Source: Bacteroidaceae bacterium
Lineage (GTDB): Bacteria > Bacteroidota > Bacteroidia > Bacteroidales > Bacteroidaceae
NCBI GenBank assembly: GCA_017450985.1
Contig: JAFSSN010000045.1
Location: 1-32,204 of the forward strand
DNA: 32,204 nt
Direction of reading: 5' to 3'
The notes below the pieces were generated by a model. That model was not told the origin of the DNA. It worked only from the letters and a program-made list of their open reading frames with translations, and ran no database searches. The translations under genes and the position numbers were made by a program. Shown here piece after piece: positions 15,582 to 24,109 of this stretch; positions within the stretch are counted from its first letter, which is position 1, and every line of letters begins with the position of its first letter.

Positions 15582-16868
15582 ATGAACAAATCTTTTCTTT
15601 ACTTCATCTGCATGGTTTCTGCTATGGGAGGATTGCTGTTCGGTTATGACTGGGTGGTCATAGGCGGAGCCAAGCCTTTCTACGAGCAGTTCTTTGCCAT
15701 ATCCGACAACCCGATAATGCAAGGCGTAGCGATGACTACAGCCCTCATAGGATGCCTGTTCGGAGCAATGGTTGCAGGTGTCATGGCTGACCGCTTCGGA
15801 CGCAAGCCGCTACTGATAATCTCTGCCGTCCTGTTTACGGTAAGTGCCGTGGCAACAGGACTGTTCAACGACTTCACCATGTTCAACATAGCACGTTTCA
15901 TAGGCGGAATAGGCATAGGTGTGGCAAGTGCACTGGCTCCTATGTATATTGCCGAAGTGTCACCTGCCGACATACGAGGACGAATGGTGAGCCTCAACCA
16001 AATGACCATAGTACTCGGCATCCTGTCGGCACAGATAGTAAACATGCTGCTAGCACGCGACACATCCAACGCCGACACGCAGACTTGGAACCTCAACTGG
16101 GGATGGCGATGGATGTTCTGGGCAGAGGCTCTGCCCGCCGGACTGTTCCTCATAATGAGTTTCTTCATTCCCGAAAGTCCCGTATTTACAAGGCTAAAAG
16201 CAGAACGCCAGAGAAACACTGCCATAGAAGATACGCACACAAACGACAAAGCTGGACTTAAGGACTTGTTCCAAAAGAAATATGCGCATCTGTTGACACT
16301 CGGACTTGTAATAGCCGTATTTCAGCAATGGTGCGGAACGAACGTGATATTCAATTATGCCCAGGAGATATTCGTGGGAGCGGGATTCGATGTTGACGGC
16401 ATGTTTATCAACATCGTCATCACGGGCATTGCCAACGTGCTGTTCACCTTCGTTGCACTCTACACCGTGGAGAAGTGGGGACGCCGCACGCTCATGCTTA
16501 TAGGTGCCGGCGGACTGGGCTTGGTTTACCTCGTGCTCGGCAGCTGCTACGCCCTTCACACTACAGGATTCCTCATGGTGGCACTCGTCGTCACAGCCAT
16601 ATCATGCTATGCAATGACACTCGGCCCTGTGACATGGGTACTGCTTGCAGAGATATTCCCCGACCGCATACGCGGAATAGCAATGGCAGTATGCACCTTT
16701 GCCCTATGGACAGGGTGCTGCACACTGACATTCTCCTTCCCTTCCATGAACGCCGCTCTCGGAAGCAGCGGTTCGTTCTGGATTTACAGCGCAATCTGCT
16801 TCTGCGCATTCATATACCTGATGAAGCATTGTCCGGAAACGCGCGGCAAGGAGTTGAAGGAGGAATAA
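15582..16868 (+). CDS. MFS sugar porter (XylE/GLUT-like proton symporter)
   Basis: A 428-residue, 12-helix inner-membrane transporter of the sugar porter family. Diagnostic motifs are GGLLFGYDWVVIGGA (16-30), D70-RFGRKP between helices 2 and 3, an ADIRGR motif after helix 4, PESPVF near 197, QQWCGTNVIFNYA near 249 (the sugar-binding QQxxGxN), GPVTWVLLAEIFP near 349 and PETRGKE at the C-terminal end. These define import of a monosaccharide, probably with protons. The exact sugar is not readable. It lies 46 bases before the DUF5107-TPR gene with no terminator between them, so the transported sugar and the partner protein's substrate are probably linked. The start follows a full promoter by about 35 bases. 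Confidence 0.9.
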   Translation: MNKSFLYFICMVSAMGGLLFGYDWVVIGGAKPFYEQFFAISDNPIMQGVAMTTALIGCLFGAMVAGVMADRFGRKPLLIISAVLFTVSAVATGLFNDFTMFNIARFIGGIGIGVASALAPMYIAEVSPADIRGRMVSLNQMTIVLGILSAQIVNMLLARDTSNADTQTWNLNWGWRWMFWAEALPAGLFLIMSFFIPESPVFTRLKAERQRNTAIEDTHTNDKAGLKDLFQKKYAHLLTLGLVIAVFQQWCGTNVIFNYAQEIFVGAGFDVDGMFINIVITGIANVLFTFVALYTVEKWGRRTLMLIGAGGLGLVYLVLGSCYALHTTGFLMVALVVTAISCYAMTLGPVTWVLLAEIFPDRIRGIAMAVCTFALWTGCCTLTFSFPSMNAALGSSGSFWIYSAICFCAFIYLMKHCPETRGKELKEE

Positions 16869-16914
16869 GCAACATTTTATTGAATAAAAACTAATAAAAG
16901 AAAACTATACTTAT

Positions 16915-19900
16915 ATGGTTAAAGCATGGAATGAAGAGGTAGTAATTCCTACCTACGAACCTGGTAAGCCAGAGAAGAATCCTATATTCTTGGAGAAGCG
17001 AGTCTATCAGGGTTCAAGCGGAGTAGTATATCCCTACCCTGTCATCGAAAGCATGGCCGACGAGAAGGTTGACAAGACCTATCAGGCCGTGTTCATAGAG
17101 AACGACTACATAAAAGTGATGATTCTGCCTGAACTCGGCGGACGCGTGCAAATGGCATACGACAAGATTAAGCAGCGTCACTTCATCTACTACAACCACG
17201 TCATCAAGCCTGCACTTGTAGGACTTGCCGGCCCGTGGATTAGCGGCGGTATAGAGTTCAACTGGCCTCAGCACCACCGTCCTTCAACATTCATGCCTGT
17301 TGACTGCAAGATAGAAGCAAAGAATGCTGCCGGCAACAACGGCGTGTATGAATCGGAGGACAGCATCACGGTATGGGTGAACGAGCGCGAACGTATGTTC
17401 CATCAACAGGGACAGGCGGGCTTCACCCTGCGCGAAGGATGCGCCTACCTTGAGATTCACGGACGCTTGTACAATCCTACTGAGACTCCACAGACATTCC
17501 TCTGGTGGGCAAATCCTGCCGTGGCTGTCAACGACGCATACCAGAGCGTGTTCCCACCTGACGTAAATGCCGTGTTCGACCATGGCAAGCGCGCCGTGAG
17601 CACCTTCCCTATCGCCACGGGAACATACTACAAGATGGACTATTCGGCTGGCGTGGACATCTCTAACTACAAGAACATTGCCGTGCCTACAAGCTATATG
17701 GTTGCCAAATCCAAGTATAATTTCGAGGGCGGATACGAGAACGATACACAGGCTGGTATGCTCCACGTTGCCGACCACCACATTGCGCCGGGAAAGAAAC
17801 AGTGGACATGGGGTAACGGTGACTTCGGACGTGCATGGGACAAGAACCTCACAGACGAGGACGGTCCTTACATCGAGCTTATGGCAGGTGTATATACGGA
17901 GAACCAGCCTGACTTCACATGGCTCATGCCTTATGAGGAAAAGACCTTCGTGCAGTACTTCATGCCTTACCGCGAACTGGGCATCGTGAAGAACGCAAGC
18001 AAGGACTTCATCGTCAACATCGACGAGAAGTCGTTCAAGGTGTTTGCCACAAGCCGTCAGACTATCAAAGTCGTACTCAAGTCGGTGAAGGACGATAAGG
18101 AGGAGATTCTCTACGACAACACCGTGACCATTTCCCCTGAAAGCATCCTGCAGGCACCTGTCAATGTGACGGCTAACAAGTTCAAGACTCTGCGTCTCGA
18201 CATCATAAAGAACGGACGATGCGTACTAAGCTGGCGTCCTGAGCCTGACGAGATACAGCCTATTCCTGATGCAGCGGAGGCAGCCCTGCTTCCTAACGAG
18301 ATAAAGACAAACGAACAGTTGTTCCTCACAGGTCTGCACCTTGAGCAGTATCGCCATGCCACATGGTCGGCTCTCGACTACTACGAGGAAGCACTTCGCC
18401 GCGACCCTATGGACGTGAGATGTAACAACGCCTTGGGTCTCTGGTATCTGCGTCGCGGACGCTTTGCCAAGGCAGAGCCATATCTGCGCACAGCCGTAAA
18501 GGTGTTGCAGAAGCGCAACCCTAATCCTTACGACGGCGAGCCTATCTACAACCTTGCACTTTGCCTGAAGTATCAAGGACAGTATGACGAAGCATACGAC
18601 TGGGCATACAAGAGCACTTGGAACGCTGCATGGCAGCAGGCCGGCTACATGATGTGCGCACAGATTGCCACCATGCGAGGCGACTACGAGGAGGCACTCT
18701 ACCTCGTTGACAAGTCACTCATCAGCGGTTGGCACAACCATAAGGCACGCGCTTTGAAAGCCGCCTTGCTCAACAAGATAGCAGACAAGAAAGCCGAATT
18801 GGAGGCCTTTGCCAAGGATTCGCTCGACATCAATCCGTTCAACTACGGCATTCTCTTCGAATTAGGAAGAACCGAAGAGATGAAGACATTGATGCGCAAG
18901 GATGCCAACAACTACGACGAGTTGGCACTCGACTACGTGGCAGCAGGACTTACGGAGCAAGCTCTTGCCATCTGGAACATTGCCATCGAGGAACAAGCCG
19001 TCACGGCACTCACATACTATTACATTGCATGGCTCACAGGAAAGCAGGAAGACCATGCAGCTGCCGCAGCGCAGTCAGTAGATTTCTGTTTCCCTAACCG
19101 TATGGAAGCTGTACTCGCACTTGGCGCATTCCCTGATGATGCCAATGCCTGCTACCTGCTTGGAAACCTCTTCTACGACAAGCGTCAGTACGACAAGGCA
19201 AAGGAATGTTGGGAACGTTCGGAAAGCCTCAACCCGTCTCTGCCTACCGTACACCGCAACCTTGCCCTGCTCTACTACAACAAGGACAAGGACTCAGAGC
19301 GTGCATTGCAGGAAATGGAAATGGCATTCACGCTCGACCAAAGCGACAGCCGCGTGTTTATGGAGCTTGACCAATTGTACAAGAAACTGCAACGTCCGTT
19401 TGCGGAGCGTCTGCAAAACTACGAGGCTTTACCACAGATTGTGGCACAGCGCGACGACCTCATACTTGAGCATGCCACTCTTCTCAACATGCTCGGACGC
19501 TACAAAGAGGCAAAAAGCATCATCGACAATCATATTTTCCACCCATGGGAAGGCGGCGAAGGCAAGGTGTCAGGACAATATCAGCTGTCACGTACCGAGA
19601 TTGCAAAGCAGATTATTCGCAATGCGTCAATCGAGAACCTTGACTTTGACCAGATAAACCATGCCATCCAACTGCTCGAGGAATGTCTCGTGTTCCCGTC
19701 TTCACTTGGCGAAGGCAAGCTGTACGGCGCACAGGACAACGATTTCTACTACTTCCTCGGCAAGGCCTTCGAGCTGAAAGCCACGGCATATCAGCAGAAC
19801 GGACAGGGATATGAGTCGGAGCGTTTCTTCAGCAAAGCCAACAAGATGTTCCGTCTTGGCACACACGGACCTACAGAGCCGGCAGCGGCAATGTACTACA

Positions 19901-20238
19901 ACGATGCCAAGCCAGACAAGATATTCTATGCCGCCCTGTGCTACAAGGCTCTCGACGACGAGGCCAACGCAGCAAGTCTTTTCAACAAGCTTGTGTCATA
20001 CGGCGAGAAACATATCTTCGACCACATCACGATGGACTACTTTGCCGTGTCACTCCCTGACCTTCTTGTATGGGACGGCGACCTCGACGAGCAAAACGTC
20101 ATACACTGCAACTACATGCTTGCTCTCGGATTCTACGGTCTTGGCAACAAGACGAAGGGTGAACATTATCTTAACGAAGTGAAAAAGCTCAACATCAACC
20201 ATCTCGGTGCCTTTGCCTTGAACACATTCGTTAACTAA
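16915..20238 (+). CDS. DUF5107 domain protein with TPR repeats, likely carbohydrate-active
   Basis: A 1107-residue protein without a signal peptide, so probably cytoplasmic. Residues about 35-330 form a DUF5107 domain, which I relate to the galactose-mutarotase-like beta-sandwich. It shows ENDYIKVMILPELGGRV (62-78), with the GGR typical of that fold, and GPWISGGIEFNWPQHHRPS (106-124) with conserved acidic and His residues. A beta-rich segment follows to about 450. From about 480 to the end there are many TPR-like helical pairs (ALGLWYLRRGRFAKAEPYLR, ALCLKYQGQYDEAYDWAYKS, LGNLFYDKRQYDKAKECWER). Position behind the sugar porter suggests it acts on the imported sugar, as an epimerase or glycoside-processing enzyme. 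That is inference. A strong hairpin terminator follows. Confidence 0.82.
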   Translation: MVKAWNEEVVIPTYEPGKPEKNPIFLEKRVYQGSSGVVYPYPVIESMADEKVDKTYQAVFIENDYIKVMILPELGGRVQMAYDKIKQRHFIYYNHVIKPALVGLAGPWISGGIEFNWPQHHRPSTFMPVDCKIEAKNAAGNNGVYESEDSITVWVNERERMFHQQGQAGFTLREGCAYLEIHGRLYNPTETPQTFLWWANPAVAVNDAYQSVFPPDVNAVFDHGKRAVSTFPIATGTYYKMDYSAGVDISNYKNIAVPTSYMVAKSKYNFEGGYENDTQAGMLHVADHHIAPGKKQWTWGNGDFGRAWDKNLTDEDGPYIELMAGVYTENQPDFTWLMPYEEKTFVQYFMPYRELGIVKNASKDFIVNIDEKSFKVFATSRQTIKVVLKSVKDDKEEILYDNTVTISPESILQAPVNVTANKFKTLRLDIIKNGRCVLSWRPEPDEIQPIPDAAEAALLPNEIKTNEQLFLTGLHLEQYRHATWSALDYYEEALRRDPMDVRCNNALGLWYLRRGRFAKAEPYLRTAVKVLQKRNPNPYDGEPIYNLALCLKYQGQYDEAYDWAYKSTWNAAWQQAGYMMCAQIATMRGDYEEALYLVDKSLISGWHNHKARALKAALLNKIADKKAELEAFAKDSLDINPFNYGILFELGRTEEMKTLMRKDANNYDELALDYVAAGLTEQALAIWNIAIEEQAVTALTYYYIAWLTGKQEDHAAAAAQSVDFCFPNRMEAVLALGAFPDDANACYLLGNLFYDKRQYDKAKECWERSESLNPSLPTVHRNLALLYYNKDKDSERALQEMEMAFTLDQSDSRVFMELDQLYKKLQRPFAERLQNYEALPQIVAQRDDLILEHATLLNMLGRYKEAKSIIDNHIFHPWEGGEGKVSGQYQLSRTEIAKQIIRNASIENLDFDQINHAIQLLEECLVFPSSLGEGKLYGAQDNDFYYFLGKAFELKATAYQQNGQGYESERFFSKANKMFRLGTHGPTEPAAAMYYNDAKPDKIFYAALCYKALDDEANAASLFNKLVSYGEKHIFDHITMDYFAVSLPDLLVWDGDLDEQNVIHCNYMLALGFYGLGNKTKGEHYLNEVKKLNINHLGAFALNTFVN

Positions 20239-20266
20239 CAGTTAAAAACGGTAATTACACATAGGA

Positions 20267-20301
20267 AAATGTAGCTCAAATGAATAATTTGAGCTACATT
20301 T
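20267..20301 (+). terminator. hairpin terminator after the DUF5107 gene
   Basis: AAATGTAGCTCAAAT (20267-20281) and ATTTGAGCTACATTT (20287-20301) are perfect 15-base complements around GAATA. A T-rich tract is nearly absent downstream (GCATTTAC), but the stem ends in three A-U pairs. Its 3' arm contains the -7 element of the next gene. Confidence 0.7.
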
Positions 20302-20302
20302 G
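20295..20302 (+). promoter_or_regulatory. -7 element of the SDR-lipoprotein operon, inside the terminator arm
   Basis: TACATTTG matches TAnnTTTG and lies 32 bases before the ATG at 20335. The first seven bases belong to the 3' arm of the upstream terminator. No clear -33 box is seen within 17-23 bp. Confidence 0.5.
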
Positions 20303-20334
20303 CATTTACAAATCACTTTTCACAACAAAACATT

Positions 20335-21099
20335 ATGAAACATAAGACAGTATTCATCACCGGAGCATCGTCAGGTATCGGCGAAGCTTGTGCAAAGATT
20401 TTTGCACAGAACGGTTGCAAACTCATTCTAAACGCGCGAAACACGGACAAGTTGGAAACATTGAAGAACGAATTCAAATCACAGTACGGCACAGACATTC
20501 TCCTGCTGCCTTTCGACGTAAGGGACAGGGCTGCGGCAGAAAAAGCCATCAGTGGACTGACCGACGGATGGGAGAACATCGACATACTTGTCAACAATGC
20601 GGGACTTGCCCTCGGAGTGGACAAGGAATTTGAAGCAGACATCGACGACTGGTTTACAATGATTGACACAAACGTGAAAGCTTTGGCTATGATTACTCGT
20701 CTTGTTGTGCCAGGAATGGTAAAGCGAAACAAGGGACACGTCATCAACATCGGTTCTGTTGCCGGCGATGCTGCATATCCTGGAGGAAGCGTATATTGTG
20801 CAACCAAGGCTGCCGTAAAGGCTCTCAGCGACGGACTTCGCATCGACCTCTACGACACTCCGATTCGAGTTACCAACGTGAAGCCAGGACTTGTCGAAAC
20901 TAACTTCTCTAACATCCGTTTCCACGGCGACAAGGAACGTGCAAAGAAGGTATATAACGGCATAAAGCCACTTACAGGCACCGACATTGCCGACGTTGTA
21001 TATTATGCAGCCTCTGCACCTGAACACGTTCAAATAGCCGAGGTACTCGTACTGGCCACACATCAGGCCAGCGGTTCTATGATTTGGAGAGAACAATAA
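20335..21099 (+). CDS. SDR family NADP-dependent 3-hydroxy acid dehydrogenase (YdfG-like)
   Basis: A 254-residue classical short-chain dehydrogenase that closely resembles E. coli YdfG, which oxidises serine, threonine and related 3-hydroxy acids with NADP. The cofactor motif is TGASSGIG (9-16), with Arg in the ARNTDKL loop, which favours NADP. NNAG is at 87-90, and the catalytic residues are Ser141, Tyr154 and Lys158 (VINIGSVAG, YCATK). The stretch NIDILVNNAGLALG and the following DDWFTMIDTN are nearly as in YdfG. The next gene starts 19 bases downstream, so the pair is likely cotranscribed, although no functional link with the lipoprotein is evident. Exact substrate preference is inferred from similarity I remember and is not proven. 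Confidence 0.88.
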   Translation: MKHKTVFITGASSGIGEACAKIFAQNGCKLILNARNTDKLETLKNEFKSQYGTDILLLPFDVRDRAAAEKAISGLTDGWENIDILVNNAGLALGVDKEFEADIDDWFTMIDTNVKALAMITRLVVPGMVKRNKGHVINIGSVAGDAAYPGGSVYCATKAAVKALSDGLRIDLYDTPIRVTNVKPGLVETNFSNIRFHGDKERAKKVYNGIKPLTGTDIADVVYYAASAPEHVQIAEVLVLATHQASGSMIWREQ

Positions 21100-21118
21100 A
21101 TTCAGACTCTATTTTACA

Positions 21119-22516
21119 ATGAGAAAAATCCTTTCATATCTCATCACATTGATGCTGCTGTGTTTCTTCGCCGCCTGCTCCGACGAAGAATCATTCAGCA
21201 CAAGCACGTCGAACAGACTTACATTCAGCGACGACACGGTATCGTTTGACACCGTGCTGACCAACGTAGGCTCATCGACGAAGCGCGTCCGAGTATTCAA
21301 CAATAACAACGACGGCATCAGGATTAAGAATGTAAGGCTGGGAAGCGGCGGCACAAGCGGTTTCCGCATCAACGTTGACGGACAAAGCGGAGTGAGCCTC
21401 AACGATGTCGAGATACTGAAGAAAGACAGTATCTTTATGTTTATCGACCTTACGGCACAGGCTAACGACAGCAATACACCCGTTGCAATAAAAGACTCCA
21501 TCATTTTTACTCTCGAAAGCGGTGTCACACAACAGATGATACTGCAAGCCGAGGGCCAGGATGTCATAACGCTGCAAGGCAAGAGATATGCCAAAGGCGA
21601 AAACGCCATACTTACCGCCACACGCCCTTATCTCATATATGACAGCTTGAAGGTTGACTCGGGAGCAACACTTACGATAGAGGCAGGAGCAACGCTCTTC
21701 TTCCATTCCAAGACAAGCATCATCGTCGATGGCACGCTCAACATCAAAGGTACTGCCGACAAGATGGTGACGCTACGCGGCGACCGTACCGACCGAATGT
21801 TCACTTATCTGCCCTACGACCGCATTGACGGACAATGGGGTGGTATTTACTTCACGTCGAAGAGTGTCGGCAACACAATAGAATATGCCGACATTCACGG
21901 CGGCGACAACGCCATCGTATGCGACGAGTCGGGAACAGACAAATGTAAGGTAAGCATCAGCAACAGCATCATTCACAATTTCAACGGCTACTGCGTGTAT
22001 TCTGTCAACAATAAAATGGAGTTTGAGAACACGCAGATTTCCAACGCACGCAAGAACTGCCTCAACTTCACCGGCGGTCTGTACACGTTCAACTACTGCA
22101 CCATAGCACAGTTCAACGCCTTCCACAGCGATCGCGGATATGCATTCTATGGTTGGAACTACGTCATCAACGAAAAGAATGACAGCATTGCCTACCCTCT
22201 CGACGTGAACATGGTAAACACCATTGTCACAGGCTACAGCACAGACGAGATAATCGTGGCCATGCCATACAGCAAGGCACCGTACATACTTTCGTTTGAC
22301 TACTGTCTGCTCAACACCGACATAACAGGAATGGATAAGTACATAACAATAAACGTAAGCAACTGTAACTTCGACACAAAAGACAACGAGGTTTACAGAG
22401 CCAAGAACTTCAAATGCGTTGACACATCAATATATATGTACGACTTCCATCTCGACAGTCTTTCACTGGCAAACAACAAGAGCAAGGAAGGCAAAAACAT
22501 TGGTTGCTATCAATAA
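21119..22516 (+). CDS. right-handed beta-helix lipoprotein
   Basis: A 465-residue lipoprotein. The signal MRKILSYLITLMLLCFFAAC ends in a lipobox with the lipidated Cys at 20, followed by SDEE. Residues about 30-150 form an Ig-like region (DTVSFDTVLTNVGSSTKRVR). A parallel beta-helix follows, from about 170 (SGATLTIEAGATLFFHSKTS, IVDGTLNIKGTADKMVTLRG) to 430, with rung-like repeats such as NTIEYADIHGGDNAIV and KVSISNSIIHNFNGYCVYSV. Such proteins are common at the Bacteroidales surface and may bind or cleave polysaccharide; no catalytic triad is obvious. It lies 19 bases after the dehydrogenase gene. Its last codons are imperfectly duplicated in the terminator just downstream. Confidence 0.82.
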   Translation: MRKILSYLITLMLLCFFAACSDEESFSTSTSNRLTFSDDTVSFDTVLTNVGSSTKRVRVFNNNNDGIRIKNVRLGSGGTSGFRINVDGQSGVSLNDVEILKKDSIFMFIDLTAQANDSNTPVAIKDSIIFTLESGVTQQMILQAEGQDVITLQGKRYAKGENAILTATRPYLIYDSLKVDSGATLTIEAGATLFFHSKTSIIVDGTLNIKGTADKMVTLRGDRTDRMFTYLPYDRIDGQWGGIYFTSKSVGNTIEYADIHGGDNAIVCDESGTDKCKVSISNSIIHNFNGYCVYSVNNKMEFENTQISNARKNCLNFTGGLYTFNYCTIAQFNAFHSDRGYAFYGWNYVINEKNDSIAYPLDVNMVNTIVTGYSTDEIIVAMPYSKAPYILSFDYCLLNTDITGMDKYITINVSNCNFDTKDNEVYRAKNFKCVDTSIYMYDFHLDSLSLANNKSKEGKNIGCYQ

Positions 22517-22520
22517 AAAA

Positions 22521-22575
22521 CATCGGCTGCTATCAACAACACTTTGATAACAGCCGATGCTTTTTATTTTCTTTT
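22521..22575. terminator. bidirectional terminator between convergent genes
   Basis: The arms from 22521 (CATCGGCTGCTATCA) and to 22559 (TGATAACAGCCGATG) pair with one mismatch around a 9-base loop. The plus side is followed by CTTTTTATTTTCTTTTT. The minus side is followed by TTTTTTATTG. It can end both the lipoprotein transcript and the glnS-TPR transcript from the opposite strand. Confidence 0.85.
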
Positions 22576-22604
22576 TCCTCTGGTGAAAAGCACAATGCCA
22601 CGAA

Positions 22605-24104
22605 TCACATATTCTCCAACGGATGATTTACGAAGTATGAGTAATATTTTTCTGGTTCCAAATCCTTTGGAAATATTCCTGTAAAGAATGATTTCAACAT
22701 TGAAGGACACGTGACGCATGCAAGCTTCAGATTGTCAAGAAACTCATCGTAGCGTTTCAGCTTGTAATAAGCAAGAGCACGGCATCCGGGAATGATGTCA
22801 CGGAACTTACCTGAGTTACTTGCCTTCTCACACTCGTCAATCAACAATAAACCGTTTTCCTCACTACCATTCAGAATAAGATGCATGGCAATATTCAAGC
22901 CTTGACTTATCTTGTCATTCGACATGTCCAGGCTGCGCATGTAATAGCTCATAGCCGCCTCCATCTGATTATCTACCACACACAGAGTGCCCTTGGTGAA
23001 AAGTGCCCTGCTCTCGTCTGGCGCACACTGCAACACCTCGTCAATGACCTTATTACCGAAGCTGAATCCGTTGCACATGACACCGCCCTCGCCTATGTCG
23101 CACATCAAAGCAACATACTGCTCAACGTCAACATCCTTCAATGTCTGGGCATATTCATAAGCATTACCTAACTGAATCATGGCCTCCTCATACCTGTCCA
23201 TGGAAATCAAGCAATAAGCATAAGGAAGGCTGAGCGAGTAATCCTTGAACTTGTCCATCGACTCCTCAAACAAAGGCAATGCCAAACCCAATTCACCCAT
23301 CGTATAGTAACAGTAAGCCTTTGTCAGCTTTGCCTCCCAGTCCGTTGCCGAAATAGCAAGTGCAAAGTCACATGACTCCACGGCCTCCGTATATCTGCCT
23401 ATGGCACTTTGCGCCATGGCAAGCACCGTCCAGCCATTCTGCATGTAAGGATCCACCTCAAGCAGCTTGGTATAAATCTTAACAACCATGTCGTTCAGCA
23501 TCTCCTCACGCACTATATCGCCGAGCAAGAAGTCCACGGAATCGTTGCCGAGAGGGTCAAACGTCACGATATACTCTTCTATCCAACGCTTCACGACCTC
23601 CTCGTCATATTGGTTGTTCGGTCCAAGTTCAATGAAAGATGTTATGACATGAATGTATGACTCACGCATATAACCGTCCGTTGACGTACCTCCGTTAGCG
23701 ATTTCCTCTTTCTCCTCAAGCGAAATCCACTCACGGAACATTTCCTCGGCAGTCACCACATCATCGTCATACGCATATACAAGCTGTGCTTTCTGGTAAA
23801 ACACATCGTTGCCGTTGGCATCGTCGGCAAGAGTATTGACAATCTCTCGCGCCTCGGCATAGCGATGCATAAAAATAAGTATTCCGCTCTTTACCGACTT
23901 CAGCATGTCATTTTCAGGATGCTGCACTATGCCGTTGTTCACAGCCTCAAGTGCTTCGGCAGCCTTTCCGCTGTTAAGGTAAAAGTCGGACACATCTGCA
24001 AATTCTTCGGCATCGAGATAACAAGATTCGCCTTGTTCTCTCGATGCCTCATATTTATTTAAGATTGACTTAAATTCGTCTGACTTATAATAATCGTTAC
24101 TCAA
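22605..24104 (-). CDS. tetratricopeptide repeat protein
   Basis: A 499-residue soluble protein without signal peptide, made almost wholly of TPR-like helix pairs (ADVSDFYLNSGKAAEALEAV, AQSAIGRYTEAVESCDFALA, AYCYYTMGELGLALPLFEES, ALAYYKLKRYDEFLDNLKLA). TPRs mediate protein-protein contacts; no enzymatic domain is present, so it is probably a scaffold or adaptor. The reading frame opens at TTG (24104), and no ATG follows for 64 codons, although those codons already look like TPR sequence. TTG is therefore the probable start. It lies 5 bases after the glnS stop, so it is translated from the same message. Partner proteins are unknown. Confidence 0.8.
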   Translation of the reverse strand: MSNDYYKSDEFKSILNKYEASREQGESCYLDAEEFADVSDFYLNSGKAAEALEAVNNGIVQHPENDMLKSVKSGILIFMHRYAEAREIVNTLADDANGNDVFYQKAQLVYAYDDDVVTAEEMFREWISLEEKEEIANGGTSTDGYMRESYIHVITSFIELGPNNQYDEEVVKRWIEEYIVTFDPLGNDSVDFLLGDIVREEMLNDMVVKIYTKLLEVDPYMQNGWTVLAMAQSAIGRYTEAVESCDFALAISATDWEAKLTKAYCYYTMGELGLALPLFEESMDKFKDYSLSLPYAYCLISMDRYEEAMIQLGNAYEYAQTLKDVDVEQYVALMCDIGEGGVMCNGFSFGNKVIDEVLQCAPDESRALFTKGTLCVVDNQMEAAMSYYMRSLDMSNDKISQGLNIAMHLILNGSEENGLLLIDECEKASNSGKFRDIIPGCRALAYYKLKRYDEFLDNLKLACVTCPSMLKSFFTGIFPKDLEPEKYYSYFVNHPLENM

Positions 24105-24109
24105 TTCTT

